Assembly (NCBI RefSeq): GCF_004402535.1
Contig: NZ_SOEY01000019.1
Span: forward strand, 62,001 to 126,000
Length of the DNA: 64,000 bases
From: Cryobacterium glaciale
GTDB lineage: Bacteria; Actinomycetota; Actinomycetes; Actinomycetales; Microbacteriaceae
Direction of reading: 5' to 3'
Position 1 is the stretch's first letter; each line of letters opens with the position of its first letter. The notes under the pieces are model-generated. The model did no database searches and was not told the origin of the DNA. It worked only from the letters and a program-made list of their open reading frames with translations. A program made the translations under genes and the position numbers. Positions 43,466 to 51,762 of the stretch are shown here, one piece after another.

Positions 43466-44994
43466 TGCGTGACGAACGAACGCCCGAAGATATCGCCGCT
43501 GACAACCTGGCGGAGGGCGATGCCGTTCTGCGTCACCTCGACCGGGCAGCACTACCGCACGCTGCGGGTACGTTGCTCGATGCGGGCAGCCGCCTGGCGC
43601 TGGTTGCCTGCCACGAAGACGCCGATGCCTTTCGCATCGTCTACTCCTTCGTCGGCACCAGCCCCGCATTGCGAGCCGACCTGTGCGTCACCGTGCCGCG
43701 GGACGATGCCTGGATTCCGAGCCTCGCGGAGAGCTCCCTGCCGGCCGGTAACTTCGAGCGCGGTATCCGCGACCTGTACGGGGTCGTCCCCCGCAACCAT
43801 CCGCAGCCGCACCGCCTCGTGCGCCACGGCCATTGGCCGCGGGGCTGGTACCCGATGCTGCGCGCCAACACCGTCGTACCCGAGTTCGAGCCCGACACAG
43901 AGTCGTTCCCGTTCGTACCGGTGGAAGGCCCCGGCGTGTATGAGATCGCCGTCGGCCCCATTCACGCCGGTATCATCGAGCCCGGTCATTTTCGCTTCTC
44001 GGTCGTCGGGGAAACCATCGTGCGGATGGAAGCCCGCCAGTGGTATCTGCATCGCGGTGTCGAGAAGGTGTTCGAGGGCAAGACCGCAGCCGCAGGAGTC
44101 CTCCTGGCCGAGCAGATCAGCGGCGACACCGCCGTCGGGCACTCCCTCGCCTTCGTCATGGCCGTTGAACAGGCTGCCGGCATCGAGGTCTCCGAGCCCG
44201 ACCGGCTGCTGCGTGCCCTGCTGCTCGAGCTGGAACGGCTCTACAACCATGTGACCGACCTCGGCTCCCTGGCCAACGACGTCGGCTTCGGCATCATCGA
44301 CGCCCAGGCCCAAGGGCTGCGCGAGCAGCTACTGCGCATCAACAAGAGGATCACCGGTCACCGGCTGCTGCGTGGCGCCCTCAGCGTGGGCGGCACCCGC
44401 GTGAGCGCACTGCCCGAGGCGGCCGATCTGGTTCGAATCGCTGCGGCCATGGCCGAACTGGTCGGCATCACGCTCGGCCACGCCATCGTGCGCGGCCGTT
44501 TCACCGGAACGGCCCGGCTCTCCAACGAACACGCGACCACGATCGGGACGCTCGGATACGTCGCCAGGGCATCCGGCATCGACACGGATGCCCGCAACGA
44601 GCATCCGTTCGTCAATCTCGGCGAAGTCTTCCACGTTGTGACCGAAGAGGGCGGCGATGTGATGGCGCGGTACACCGTTCGCGCGCGCGAGGTGGAGGTG
44701 TCTGCCGCGGTCGCCGTCGACCTGCTGCGCCGCCTGCAGGGCCACACCGGAAGCATGCGCAGTCTGACCCCGACCTCGGCCGGCACCGGGCTCGCCCTGG
44801 TCGAAGCCTGGCGGGGAACCGCAACCCACCGGGTCGAACTGGCCGCCGACGGCACCCTCGCCCGGGTGAAGGTCGTCGACCCGTCCTTTCTGAACTGGCC
44901 CGCTGTGCCGGACGCCCTGTCGGAGACGATCGTTCCCGACTTTCCGCTCGCCAACAAGAGCTTCAACCTCTCCTACGCGGGAAACGACCTGTAA
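43465..44994 (+). CDS. HyfG/NuoCD-like large subunit lacking all Ni-binding cysteines
   Basis: 509 residues. Residues 1-150 form a NuoC-like 30-kDa domain (FERGIRDLYGVVPRNHP); 160-509 match the hydrogenase/NuoD large subunit (HRGVEKVFEGK, ELERLYNHVTDLGSLANDVGF). Where hydrogenases have RxCGxCGxxH the sequence is QISGDTAVGHS (Ser219, Thr222), and the C-terminal DPCxxC is replaced by FPLANKSFNLSYAGNDL. Only Cys49 and Cys74 exist, both outside the active site. Thus no NiFe centre; the start at TGATG overlap fits the operon. Confidence 0.93.
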   Translation: MRDERTPEDIAADNLAEGDAVLRHLDRAALPHAAGTLLDAGSRLALVACHEDADAFRIVYSFVGTSPALRADLCVTVPRDDAWIPSLAESSLPAGNFERGIRDLYGVVPRNHPQPHRLVRHGHWPRGWYPMLRANTVVPEFEPDTESFPFVPVEGPGVYEIAVGPIHAGIIEPGHFRFSVVGETIVRMEARQWYLHRGVEKVFEGKTAAAGVLLAEQISGDTAVGHSLAFVMAVEQAAGIEVSEPDRLLRALLLELERLYNHVTDLGSLANDVGFGIIDAQAQGLREQLLRINKRITGHRLLRGALSVGGTRVSALPEAADLVRIAAAMAELVGITLGHAIVRGRFTGTARLSNEHATTIGTLGYVARASGIDTDARNEHPFVNLGEVFHVVTEEGGDVMARYTVRAREVEVSAAVAVDLLRRLQGHTGSMRSLTPTSAGTGLALVEAWRGTATHRVELAADGTLARVKVVDPSFLNWPAVPDALSETIVPDFPLANKSFNLSYAGNDL

Positions 44995-45021
44995 CGGACA
45001 ACGACGCCCCCGACGAACGAA

Positions 45022-45357
45022 TTATTCTTTTTCGAGGTGGCGGAGCATGGCGTGCGAGTCGGCGAGATTGGCAAGCACCATGCGTTTGGCCGCGGCGAGC
45101 AGCTCAATCGCGCTCGGGTCGCGCAGGGCGTAGAAGATGGAATTTCCCTCGCGGCGGGTGACGACCACGCCGGCGCGGCGCAGCACGCCGAGCTGCTGTG
45201 ACAGGTTGGACAGCTCGCAGCCGAGAGCTTCAGCGAGGGAACCCACCGATCGTTCACCGGCCACGAGCTGTTCCAGTACCTGCACCCGCAGAGGATGCCC
45301 GAGCGACTTGAACAGGTCGGACTTCAATTGGGCAGCGGGCAAACCAGAAGACAGCAC
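45022..45357 (-). CDS. ArsR/SmtB family regulator
   Basis: 111 residues. Winged HTH: FKSLGHPLRVQVLEQLV, VGSLAEALGCELSNLSQQLGVLRRAGVV, REGNSIFYALRD. A single Cys in LGCELS stands at the alpha-3 position used for metal or redox sensing in some ArsR proteins, but the second ligand is absent. Convergent with the large-subunit gene (27 bp). M. tuberculosis Rv0081, an ArsR protein beside the Rv0082-Rv0087 hydrogenase-like operon, is the obvious positional counterpart. Start GTG 45357, probably leaderless. Confidence 0.93.
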   Translation of the reverse strand: MLSSGLPAAQLKSDLFKSLGHPLRVQVLEQLVAGERSVGSLAEALGCELSNLSQQLGVLRRAGVVVTRREGNSIFYALRDPSAIELLAAAKRMVLANLADSHAMLRHLEKE

Positions 45358-45363
45358 AGGTTC

Positions 45364-45392
45364 AGTATATCGATACCTTATGATTCTTTCAA
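45364..45392 (-). promoter_or_regulatory. arsR promoter, leaderless type
   Basis: On the minus strand TTGAAA (45392-45387), exactly 17 bp, TATACT (45369-45364), followed after GAACCT by the GTG start at 45357. Transcription would begin at or within a base of the start codon; no Shine-Dalgarno exists. The dyad GTATCGATATAC spans the -10 and could be an autoregulatory operator. Confidence 0.75.
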
Positions 45393-45431
45393 CTAGATGG
45401 CTGCCGCGGAATGCGTACCGTTGAATCGCCG

Positions 45432-46283
45432 TTAGCGGAGGCGCAGCACCCCATCATTCACGAGGGCCCGCGTGTAGCCGAGGCTGTTACCGAGCGCATT
45501 CGGGTGAAAGTTGGCCGGCGCGAACGGGTTCAGCGGATCGAACGCAAAGTAGGGAACCCGAGACCCGATACCGTGTCCGGCAAATTCCTGCGACGCATCA
45601 ACAAAGCGGATGTTCGGATTCGCCAGCGCCAAGACGGATCCCGCGATAACGACGTTGAGTGCGTCAGTGGCACCATTAAGCACATCGCCCAGCGGGGAGA
45701 ATCCCGGCTTGAACTGGCGCGGATAGCTGAGCACCGCGATCTTTGCCTGCGGCAACGTCGCCGCCACGAGACCGTAGGTCCCCACGAGCTTGGGGGCGAG
45801 ACCGCTCAACTGAGTAAAGCTGTCGTTGATGGCGTCGATGCAGTCCCCGCTGGCCGGATCGGGAGCGCAGGCCGCCAAAACGGCGTTGGAACCGGCGTCG
45901 ATGCCGCCGACGGTCAGCGTGACCAGAGCGGCACTCTGGCTGACCCCGAGAAGCTGAGCGGGAACATCCCCTGTGCTGGCACCGGAACACGCTTTGTTCG
46001 ACACGAGTTTCAAGGGGCTGACCAGGTCCGCGAAGATCGGGTAGCTGGCGCGCTTGGAGCGCAGGCACGGGGTGCCGTCGAGAACGTAGGGCGGGGCACC
46101 CTGACCCGACGTGAACGAGTCGCCGAGCGCGACGTAGCTCGACGCTGCGACCGCGGCGGAATGCCTGTCGACGGTCTGCGCGACCACTGGGGCACTGACC
46201 GCGCCAGCAAGCAGGGCAGCCGTGAGTACGGCGACGGCGCCGAAGCGGGGCAGGAATCGTGAAGTTTTCCGTTGACTTGTCAT
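45432..46283 (-). CDS. Secreted SGNH/GDSL-type esterase
   Basis: 283 residues. Signal peptide (FGAVAVLTAALLAGAVSAPVVAQ) after a basic start. Block I YVALGDSFTSGQGAPPY with nucleophile Ser, block III-like LTVGGIDAGSNAV (Asp where classical GGND has Asn-Asp), and block V ANFHPNALG with catalytic His. Four cysteines likely form disulfides. Start ATG 46283 gives the signal peptide directly. Lipid or polysaccharide ester substrate unknown. Confidence 0.9.
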   Translation of the reverse strand: MTSQRKTSRFLPRFGAVAVLTAALLAGAVSAPVVAQTVDRHSAAVAASSYVALGDSFTSGQGAPPYVLDGTPCLRSKRASYPIFADLVSPLKLVSNKACSGASTGDVPAQLLGVSQSAALVTLTVGGIDAGSNAVLAACAPDPASGDCIDAINDSFTQLSGLAPKLVGTYGLVAATLPQAKIAVLSYPRQFKPGFSPLGDVLNGATDALNVVIAGSVLALANPNIRFVDASQEFAGHGIGSRVPYFAFDPLNPFAPANFHPNALGNSLGYTRALVNDGVLRLR

Positions 46284-46344
46284 GCGCTGCACGGTAGACC
46301 CGGTTCGTGTCCACGACAAGGCACGAATGCGTCCGGCACTCACG

Positions 46345-46378
46345 CGAAAAGGCCCGCACTGCAAGCAGTGCGGGCCTT
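46345..46378 (-). terminator. Intrinsic terminator of pnp
   Basis: Perfect 14-bp arms AAGGCCCGCACTGC / GCAGTGCGGGCCTT with a 2-nt centre; on the minus strand the stem ends in TTTTCGCG. It lies ~60 bp past the pnp stop. Confidence 0.88.
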
Positions 46379-46439
46379 CCGTCTACCCGACCGACCTGGC
46401 GAGAGGTGATCGGGAGATCTATTGGGGCACGGTGTTCGT

Positions 46440-48734
46440 TTAGTTCGAGGCCTCGACCGAAGCGTCTGCGCTGTCGGAAGCCGCAGCGCGACCCTCGGTG
46501 TCAGCCGCCTCGTCGAGCACCGGGGCGAGCGACAGCTTGCCACGGTCGTCGATCTTCGTGATTTCCACGAGGACCTTCTGTCCGACGCCGAGCACGTCTT
46601 CGACGTTCTCGACGCGCTTGCCACCAGCAAGTTTACGCACCTCGGAGATGTGCAGCAGACCATCCTTGCCCGGGAGCAGGGAAACGAAGGCGCCGAACGC
46701 GGCGATCTTGACGACGGTTCCGAGGAACTGCTCGCCCACCTCGGGGTTGGTCGGGTTCGCAATGGCGTTGACCTGGGCGCGCGCGGCCTCGGCCGACGGT
46801 CCGTCGACGGCGCCGATGTACACGGTTCCGTCTTCCTCGATCGAGATGTCGGCACCGGTGGTGTCCTGGATCGAGTTGATCGTCTTGCCCTTCGGGCCGA
46901 TCAGCTCGCCGATCTTGTCGACGGGGATCTGCACGCTGATGACGCGGGGCGCGGTGGGCGCCATCTCGTCGGGAGCGTCGATCGCCGCGTTCAGCACGGA
47001 GAGGATCGTGGTGCGGGCATCCTTCGCCTGCGTCAGCGCGCCGGCCAGGACCGAGGCGGGGATGCCGTCGAGCTTGGTGTCGAGCTGGATCGCGGTGATG
47101 AATTCGCTCGTACCGGCAACCTTGAAGTCCATGTCGCCGAGGGCGTCTTCCGCGCCGAGGATGTCGGTCAGTGCCGCGTAGCGGGTCTGACCGTCAACGG
47201 TGTCGCTGATCAGGCCCATGGCGATGCCGGCGACCGGGGCGCGCAGCGGCACTCCGGCGTTCAGCAGCGACAGGGTGGACGCACAGACGGAACCCATCGA
47301 GGTGGAACCGTTGGAGCTGAGCGCCTCGGAGACCTGACGGATGGCGTAGGGGAACTCCTCGCGCGACGGCAGCACGGGAACCAGGGCACGCTCAGCGAGC
47401 GCTCCGTGGCCGATCTCGCGACGCTTCGGCGTTCCGACCCGGCCGGTCTCACCGGTCGAGTAGGGCGGGAAGTTGTAGTTGTGCATGTAGCGCTTCTTGG
47501 TGACCGGGCTCAGAGAGTCGATCGACTGCTCGAGCTTGAGCATGTTCAGGGTGGTGACGCCCAGGATCTGGGTTTCGCCGCGCTGGAAGATGGCCGAGCC
47601 GTGCACGCGCGGGATGACCGCAACCTCGGCGTCGAGCGGGCGGATGTCTGCCAGCCCACGGCCGTCGATGCGGATGCCCTCGTTGAGGACGCGTGAGCGC
47701 ACGACGAGCTTGGTGACCGACTTGTAGGCCGCGCTGACCTGGTTGTTGGCGCTCGCGTCGAGCTCGCCGGCTTCGACCTTGGCCGCTATGGCGGTCTTGA
47801 CGGATGCCTTGAGTGCATCGTCAGCGTTCTGACGCTCGACCTTGTCGGCAATCGTGTAGACCGTCTTGAGCTGGTCGTAGGACAGCGCAGCGACTGCGTC
47901 GTAGGTGGCCGGCTGGTACGGCGGGAACAGCGCGAAGTCGGCGGTCGGCTTGGCGGCAGCGTCGGCTACCTGCTGCTGCGCGAAGACGAGCTGCTTGATG
48001 AAGGGCTTGGAAGCTTCGATGCCCTGGGCAACGACGGCTTCGTTCGGCGCGATGGCGCCACCCTTGATCAGGTTCCAGGCAGCGTCGGTGGCTTCGGCCT
48101 CGATCATCATGATCGCGACGTCCTGCGCGCCGGCGGCATCCGTGACCACGCGGCCGGCGACGACCATGCTGAACACAGCATCGTCTAGCTGCGAGTGCTT
48201 CGGGAAGGCAACCCACTGGCCGCCACCGTTCTCGTCGGGGATGAGCGCGACGCGAACGCCACCGATCGGTCCGGAGAACGGCAGGCCGGCGAGCTGGGTC
48301 GACATGGAGGCCGCGTTGATGGCGAGCACGTCGTAGAGTTCGTCGGGCTCGATGGCCAGAACGGTGATGACAACCTGGATCTCATTGCGGAGACCGTCGA
48401 CGAACGACGGGCGCAGCGGCCGGTCGATCAGGCGGCAGGTGAGGATCGCGTCGGTCGAGGGGCGACCTTCGCGACGGAAGAAGCTGCCCGGGATGCGGCC
48501 GGCAGCGTACATGCGCTCTTCGACGTCGATGGTGAGCGGGAAGAAGTCGAAGTTGTCCTTCGGCTGCTTGCTGACGCTCGTGGCGGAGAGCAGCATCGTC
48601 TCTTCGTCAATGTACGCGGCGGCAGAACCCTGCGCCTGCTGGGCGAGACGCCCGGTTTCAAAACGGATGGTGCGCTTGCCGTACTTGCCGTTGTCGATAA
48701 CGGTCTCGGCGAACGTGATTTCTGGACCCTCCAT
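46440..48734 (-). CDS. pnp: Polyribonucleotide nucleotidyltransferase
   Basis: 764 residues. Phosphorolytic 3'-5' exoribonuclease. Two RNase PH domains (first ~15-230, with [21 protein letters not shown]; second ~350-600, with [15 protein letters not shown] and [24 protein letters not shown]), then KH ([21 protein letters not shown]) and S1 ([28 protein letters not shown]). Start ATG 48734 has AGGAG 10 bp upstream. Followed by an intrinsic terminator. The usual rpsO-pnp adjacency is broken by an amino acid permease. Confidence 0.98.
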   Translation of the reverse strand: MEGPEITFAETVIDNGKYGKRTIRFETGRLAQQAQGSAAAYIDEETMLLSATSVSKQPKDNFDFFPLTIDVEERMYAAGRIPGSFFRREGRPSTDAILTCRLIDRPLRPSFVDGLRNEIQVVITVLAIEPDELYDVLAINAASMSTQLAGLPFSGPIGGVRVALIPDENGGGQWVAFPKHSQLDDAVFSMVVAGRVVTDAAGAQDVAIMMIEAEATDAAWNLIKGGAIAPNEAVVAQGIEASKPFIKQLVFAQQQVADAAAKPTADFALFPPYQPATYDAVAALSYDQLKTVYTIADKVERQNADDALKASVKTAIAAKVEAGELDASANNQVSAAYKSVTKLVVRSRVLNEGIRIDGRGLADIRPLDAEVAVIPRVHGSAIFQRGETQILGVTTLNMLKLEQSIDSLSPVTKKRYMHNYNFPPYSTGETGRVGTPKRREIGHGALAERALVPVLPSREEFPYAIRQVSEALSSNGSTSMGSVCASTLSLLNAGVPLRAPVAGIAMGLISDTVDGQTRYAALTDILGAEDALGDMDFKVAGTSEFITAIQLDTKLDGIPASVLAGALTQAKDARTTILSVLNAAIDAPDEMAPTAPRVISVQIPVDKIGELIGPKGKTINSIQDTTGADISIEEDGTVYIGAVDGPSAEAARAQVNAIANPTNPEVGEQFLGTVVKIAAFGAFVSLLPGKDGLLHISEVRKLAGGKRVENVEDVLGVGQKVLVEITKIDDRGKLSLAPVLDEAADTEGRAAASDSADASVEASN

Positions 48735-49226
48735 GTGGGGGTTTTCTCCTTTAAGTTTGCTTCTCGCCATTCTGGCGACGAAGGCTCGCGTGCCCAAGTG
48801 GCGCACGAGTGGGACGAGGAGCTCGAACAGGCAGTATCAGCCCATGTGTCAACTGACTTTCAATCGACACTGTCGCTGTGCTGGCCACCAGTAGAAATTC
48901 ACCAGAAGCTGCGCGTCTGGGAAACCACCACCGAGGACCAGCTTCCTGCCAGCTGTGCTCCGGTTGCTCAGTCACTTCCGAGGAACGACCGTTATCAGCT
49001 TATCAGACCGGGCGTTTTTGCCGACCGGCGCCGCTGTTGTCGGCAGACTTCAAATAGCCCCGAACTGGTGTCATGAAGACGGCAGGGCGGCGCCGTCACT
49101 CAGGCAGAGTGATACTGAGCGGAGTGAGGCGTGCAAGTGCAGGGACTCGGACGGCTCGTGATCCTGGTCGCCGACCCTTTTGGGATTCATGGTCTTGGCG
49201 AGCGGTGCGTTCACCGCCCGCATTTT
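48735..49226 (-). other. 492-bp non-coding region: pnp leader and promoter
   Basis: No credible gene. Near pnp there is a hairpin TCGCCA/TGGCGA (48764-48778) in the probable leader; PNPase leaders are autoregulatory hairpins in other bacteria, so a similar role is conceivable. TTGAAA (48863-48858) and GATACT (48838-48833) are a weak promoter pair with a long 19-bp spacer. Farther away are short dyads at 49019-49045 and 49079-49098. Confidence 0.5.
49198..49221 (-). terminator. Hairpin after the amino acid permease
   Basis: Arms GCGAGCGGTG / CACCGCCCGC (10 bp with one G-U pair) and a 4-nt loop, beginning 6 bp past the stop. No U-tract; terminator by position and stem. Confidence 0.5.
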
Positions 49227-50753
49227 CTAGTCGACGCGCTTGGCAGCCACGGGCTGGGCGTCTCTCTCGAGAGCGGCAGCAGCACGCTGCTTGATGCCGA
49301 GTACGGAATGGCGGCGGCCGTACGCGAAGTACACGATGAATCCGACGGCCAGCCAGACCGCGAACCGCACCCAGGTAAGGGTGGTGAGGTTCAGCATCAG
49401 CCAGGTACAGAGCACGGCCGACAGGATCGGCAGCACCGGCGAGAACGGCACCTTGAAAGCGCGCGGCAGATCCGGGCGTTTCTTGCGCAGCACGACGACG
49501 GCGATGCTGACCAGCACGAAAGCCGACAGGGTGCCGATATTGATCATCTCTTCGAGCACGCCGACGTCGGTGAGGCCGGCGATCAGCGCAACGGCGGTAC
49601 CGGAGATAATCTGAATGCGCGCGGGAGTGCGGCGCTTCTCGCTCGTCACGCTCAGCCAGCGCGGCAGCAGGCCGTCACGGCTCATCGCGAACAGCACTCG
49701 CGACAGGCCGAGCAGCAGCACCATGATCACCGTCGTGAGGCCGACCAGAATTCCGATCGAGATGACCTGCGCGGCCCAGCCGGCGCCGACGGCCACGAAG
49801 GCGGTTGCAAGGGAGGCATTGGGGTCGTCGGCCAGCACCGTGTAGGGCACCATGCCGGTCAGGACCAGGCTCACGCCGAGGTAGAGCACGGTGACGATGG
49901 CGAGCCCGGCGAAGATGCCCCGCGGCAGGGTCTTCTGCGGGTTCTTGACCTCTTCGGCGCTCGTGGCGACGACGTCGAACCCGATGAACGCGAAGAAGAC
50001 CAGGGAAGCACCGGCCAGCAACCCGAACAGGCCATACTGGGCCGGGGCCGCACCGGTCATGAAGGAGAACAGCGACTGCATCCAGACGTCACCGTCACCG
50101 CCGGTCGATGGCACTTCAGCGGGGATGAACGGGGTGTAGTTCTTCGGGCTGATGAAGAACGCGCCGACGATGATGACGAAGACGACGATGGCAACCTTGA
50201 TGATCGTGAACACGCTCGCGACCCGGGCGGACAGCTGGGTGCCCAGCACGAGCAGAGCGGTGAAGATGGCGACGATAACGAAGGCACCCCAGCTCACATC
50301 CAGGCCGATCACATTGATCGTGGCGGGAACGTTCCAGCCAGCGAGATCGAAGACGGTACTGAGGTAGATACCCCAGTATTTCGCGATCACGGCGGCTGCG
50401 GTGAGCATCTCCAGGATGAGGTCCCAGCCGATGATCCAGGCGAGCAGCTCGCCGAGGGTGGCATAGGTGAACGTGTAGGCGGAACCGGCGACCGGAACGG
50501 CCGAGGCGAACTCGGCGTAACACATGATCGCGAGGGCACAGGTGAACGCGGCCAGCAGAAAAGCGAGGGTGACCGACGGTCCGGCGTAGCTGCCGGCCGC
50601 CTTGGCACCGACCGAGAAGATTCCCGCGCCGACAGCCACGGCAACGCCCATGATCATGAGGTCCCAGGTGCCGAGGGTGCGTTTGAGGCTGTGGCCCTTC
50701 TCGAGCGAGTCTGCTATCGAATCTTCAATACTCTTGGTGCGCCAGAGACTCAT
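49227..50753 (-). CDS. APC family amino acid permease
   Basis: 508 residues, about 13-14 helices. Starts SLWRTKSIEDSIADSLEKGHSLKRTLGTWDLMIMGVAVAVGAGIFSV (in parts), where GAGIFSV is the TM1 helix break of the APC fold. FIGFDVVATSAEEVKNPQKTLPRGI is typical of the cationic amino acid transporter (CAT) group. ATG 50753 is preferred over the longer frame, which is not family-like. Lies between rpsO and pnp, an unusual insertion in that pair. Confidence 0.94.
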   Translation of the reverse strand: MSLWRTKSIEDSIADSLEKGHSLKRTLGTWDLMIMGVAVAVGAGIFSVGAKAAGSYAGPSVTLAFLLAAFTCALAIMCYAEFASAVPVAGSAYTFTYATLGELLAWIIGWDLILEMLTAAAVIAKYWGIYLSTVFDLAGWNVPATINVIGLDVSWGAFVIVAIFTALLVLGTQLSARVASVFTIIKVAIVVFVIIVGAFFISPKNYTPFIPAEVPSTGGDGDVWMQSLFSFMTGAAPAQYGLFGLLAGASLVFFAFIGFDVVATSAEEVKNPQKTLPRGIFAGLAIVTVLYLGVSLVLTGMVPYTVLADDPNASLATAFVAVGAGWAAQVISIGILVGLTTVIMVLLLGLSRVLFAMSRDGLLPRWLSVTSEKRRTPARIQIISGTAVALIAGLTDVGVLEEMINIGTLSAFVLVSIAVVVLRKKRPDLPRAFKVPFSPVLPILSAVLCTWLMLNLTTLTWVRFAVWLAVGFIVYFAYGRRHSVLGIKQRAAAALERDAQPVAAKRVD

Positions 50754-50830
50754 GGTGTGCGGTGTCCGTTTCCTTATTGCCAACCCCATATTCTAGCGTC
50801 CGTTCTACCCCCGGTTCGAAGGGTACACAA

Positions 50831-50862
50831 AACGGGCCGCCACCCGGAGGTGACGGCCCGTT
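50831..50862 (-). terminator. Intrinsic terminator of rpsO
   Basis: Outer arms AACGGGCCG / CGGCCCGTT with an inner CACC/GGTG pair; on the rpsO strand the stem is followed by TTTTGTG. It lies ~57 bp past the rpsO stop, so rpsO is separated from the permease. Confidence 0.88.
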
Positions 50863-50919
50863 CTGAAGAAGTTCGCGTTGTCAACGCTGCACCGCTTCCT
50901 GCAAATCAACTGCAGAAAA

Positions 50920-51189
50920 TTAGCGACGCAGGCCGAGGCTGCCGATCAGTGTGCGGTATCGAGTGATGTCGATGTCCGACAGGTAGCCGAGCAGACGGCG
51001 ACGCTGACCAACCATAAGAAGCAGGCCACGACGTGAGTGGTGGTCGTGCTTGTGCTCTTTCAGGTGCTCCGTGAGGTCGAGAATGCGCTGCGTGAGCATT
51101 GCAATCTGAACTTCCGGGGACCCGGTGTCGCCTGGGTGGGTAGCGTACTTTTCGATGATCGCCTTCTTAGCATCTGGTTCGAGTGCCAT
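50920..51189 (-). CDS. rpsO: 30S ribosomal protein S15
   Basis: 89 residues, full length. Signature [36 protein letters not shown] (in parts) and [33 protein letters not shown] 51189; the AAAGGGG ribosome binding site lies in a GC-rich fold GUGAGAGAAAGGGGAUCCCAC that could be an S15-responsive leader (inference). Divergent from the DUF7882 gene. Confidence 0.98.
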   Translation of the reverse strand: MALEPDAKKAIIEKYATHPGDTGSPEVQIAMLTQRILDLTEHLKEHKHDHHSRRGLLLMVGQRRRLLGYLSDIDITRYRTLIGSLGLRR

Positions 51190-51396
51190 AAAGTGGGATC
51201 CCCTTTCTCTCACTGCGCGGTGCCCTTGGCTGAATGCCTGAGCTCTCTTTATCCGCGGCCGTTGAACGGCAACCTACATACTTTAGCAGAGTGGGCGACC
51301 GGTGCGGTCCCCGGGGCGAATCGGGCAACAACATGGCCGGCCTGTCCCCTCCTGCGCGTACCGCTACAGTGGGGGAATCATCGAGGAGGGGCACCT

Positions 51397-51729
51397 ATGG
51401 GTACGTTGCTTTACGGTAATCCGGGCATCGTGATCACCTTCGACGATCGAGCACTCCTGCACCTGCAGATCGTGATCAGCACCAAGCTGCGCCGACGCGA
51501 GAGTTTCGTCTTCACCTGGACCGATTCGGTCGACGAGGGCAGCGGCCGCAGCGCGATCTGGCTCGACCCCACGAGCACGCTCTACTACCGCTATTTCGGC
51601 AGCCGCACCCCGTCGATCAATCGCGAATGGATCGAAGCGCTCATGCTGTCGGCCAACAGTGCCGGCGGCCTGATCTTCATCGCCGAGCCCGAGCCTTCGG
51701 CCCCCGCACTGGCGAAGACGCGCCGGTAG
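51397..51729 (+). CDS. DUF7882 family small protein
   Basis: 110 residues. Conserved block MGTLLYGNPGIVITFDDRALLHLQIVI, KLRRRESFVFTW, GSGRSAIWLDPTSTLYYRYFGSRTPSINREWIEALMLSANSAGGL (in parts). This family is abundant in Microbacteriaceae and is often misannotated as ATP-dependent DNA ligase; no ligase motif is present. The beta-rich single domain has no known function. GAGGAGG lies 8 bp before the ATG. It converges on the fusion gene 33 bp away. Confidence 0.88.
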   Translation: MGTLLYGNPGIVITFDDRALLHLQIVISTKLRRRESFVFTWTDSVDEGSGRSAIWLDPTSTLYYRYFGSRTPSINREWIEALMLSANSAGGLIFIAEPEPSAPALAKTRR

Positions 51730-51762
51730 CCCACGGGCATCACCGGGGTTGCGCCGCGCGTC

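Noticed and set aside
42031..44994. A 987-residue plus-strand protein covering hyfF and large-subunit region
   Set aside because: Its first ~480 residues are an Arg/Pro-rich shadow of the hyfF gene; the real large subunit begins at 43465.
37835..44994. Respiratory complex I (nuo operon)
   Set aside because: Lacks NuoE/F/G/I and NuoA/J-type genes and carries HyfB/HyfE-like subunits; closest to group 4 hydrogenase-related complexes.
51397..51729. ATP-dependent DNA ligase
   Set aside because: That name is often transferred to this family, but a 110-residue protein without KxDG motif cannot be a ligase.
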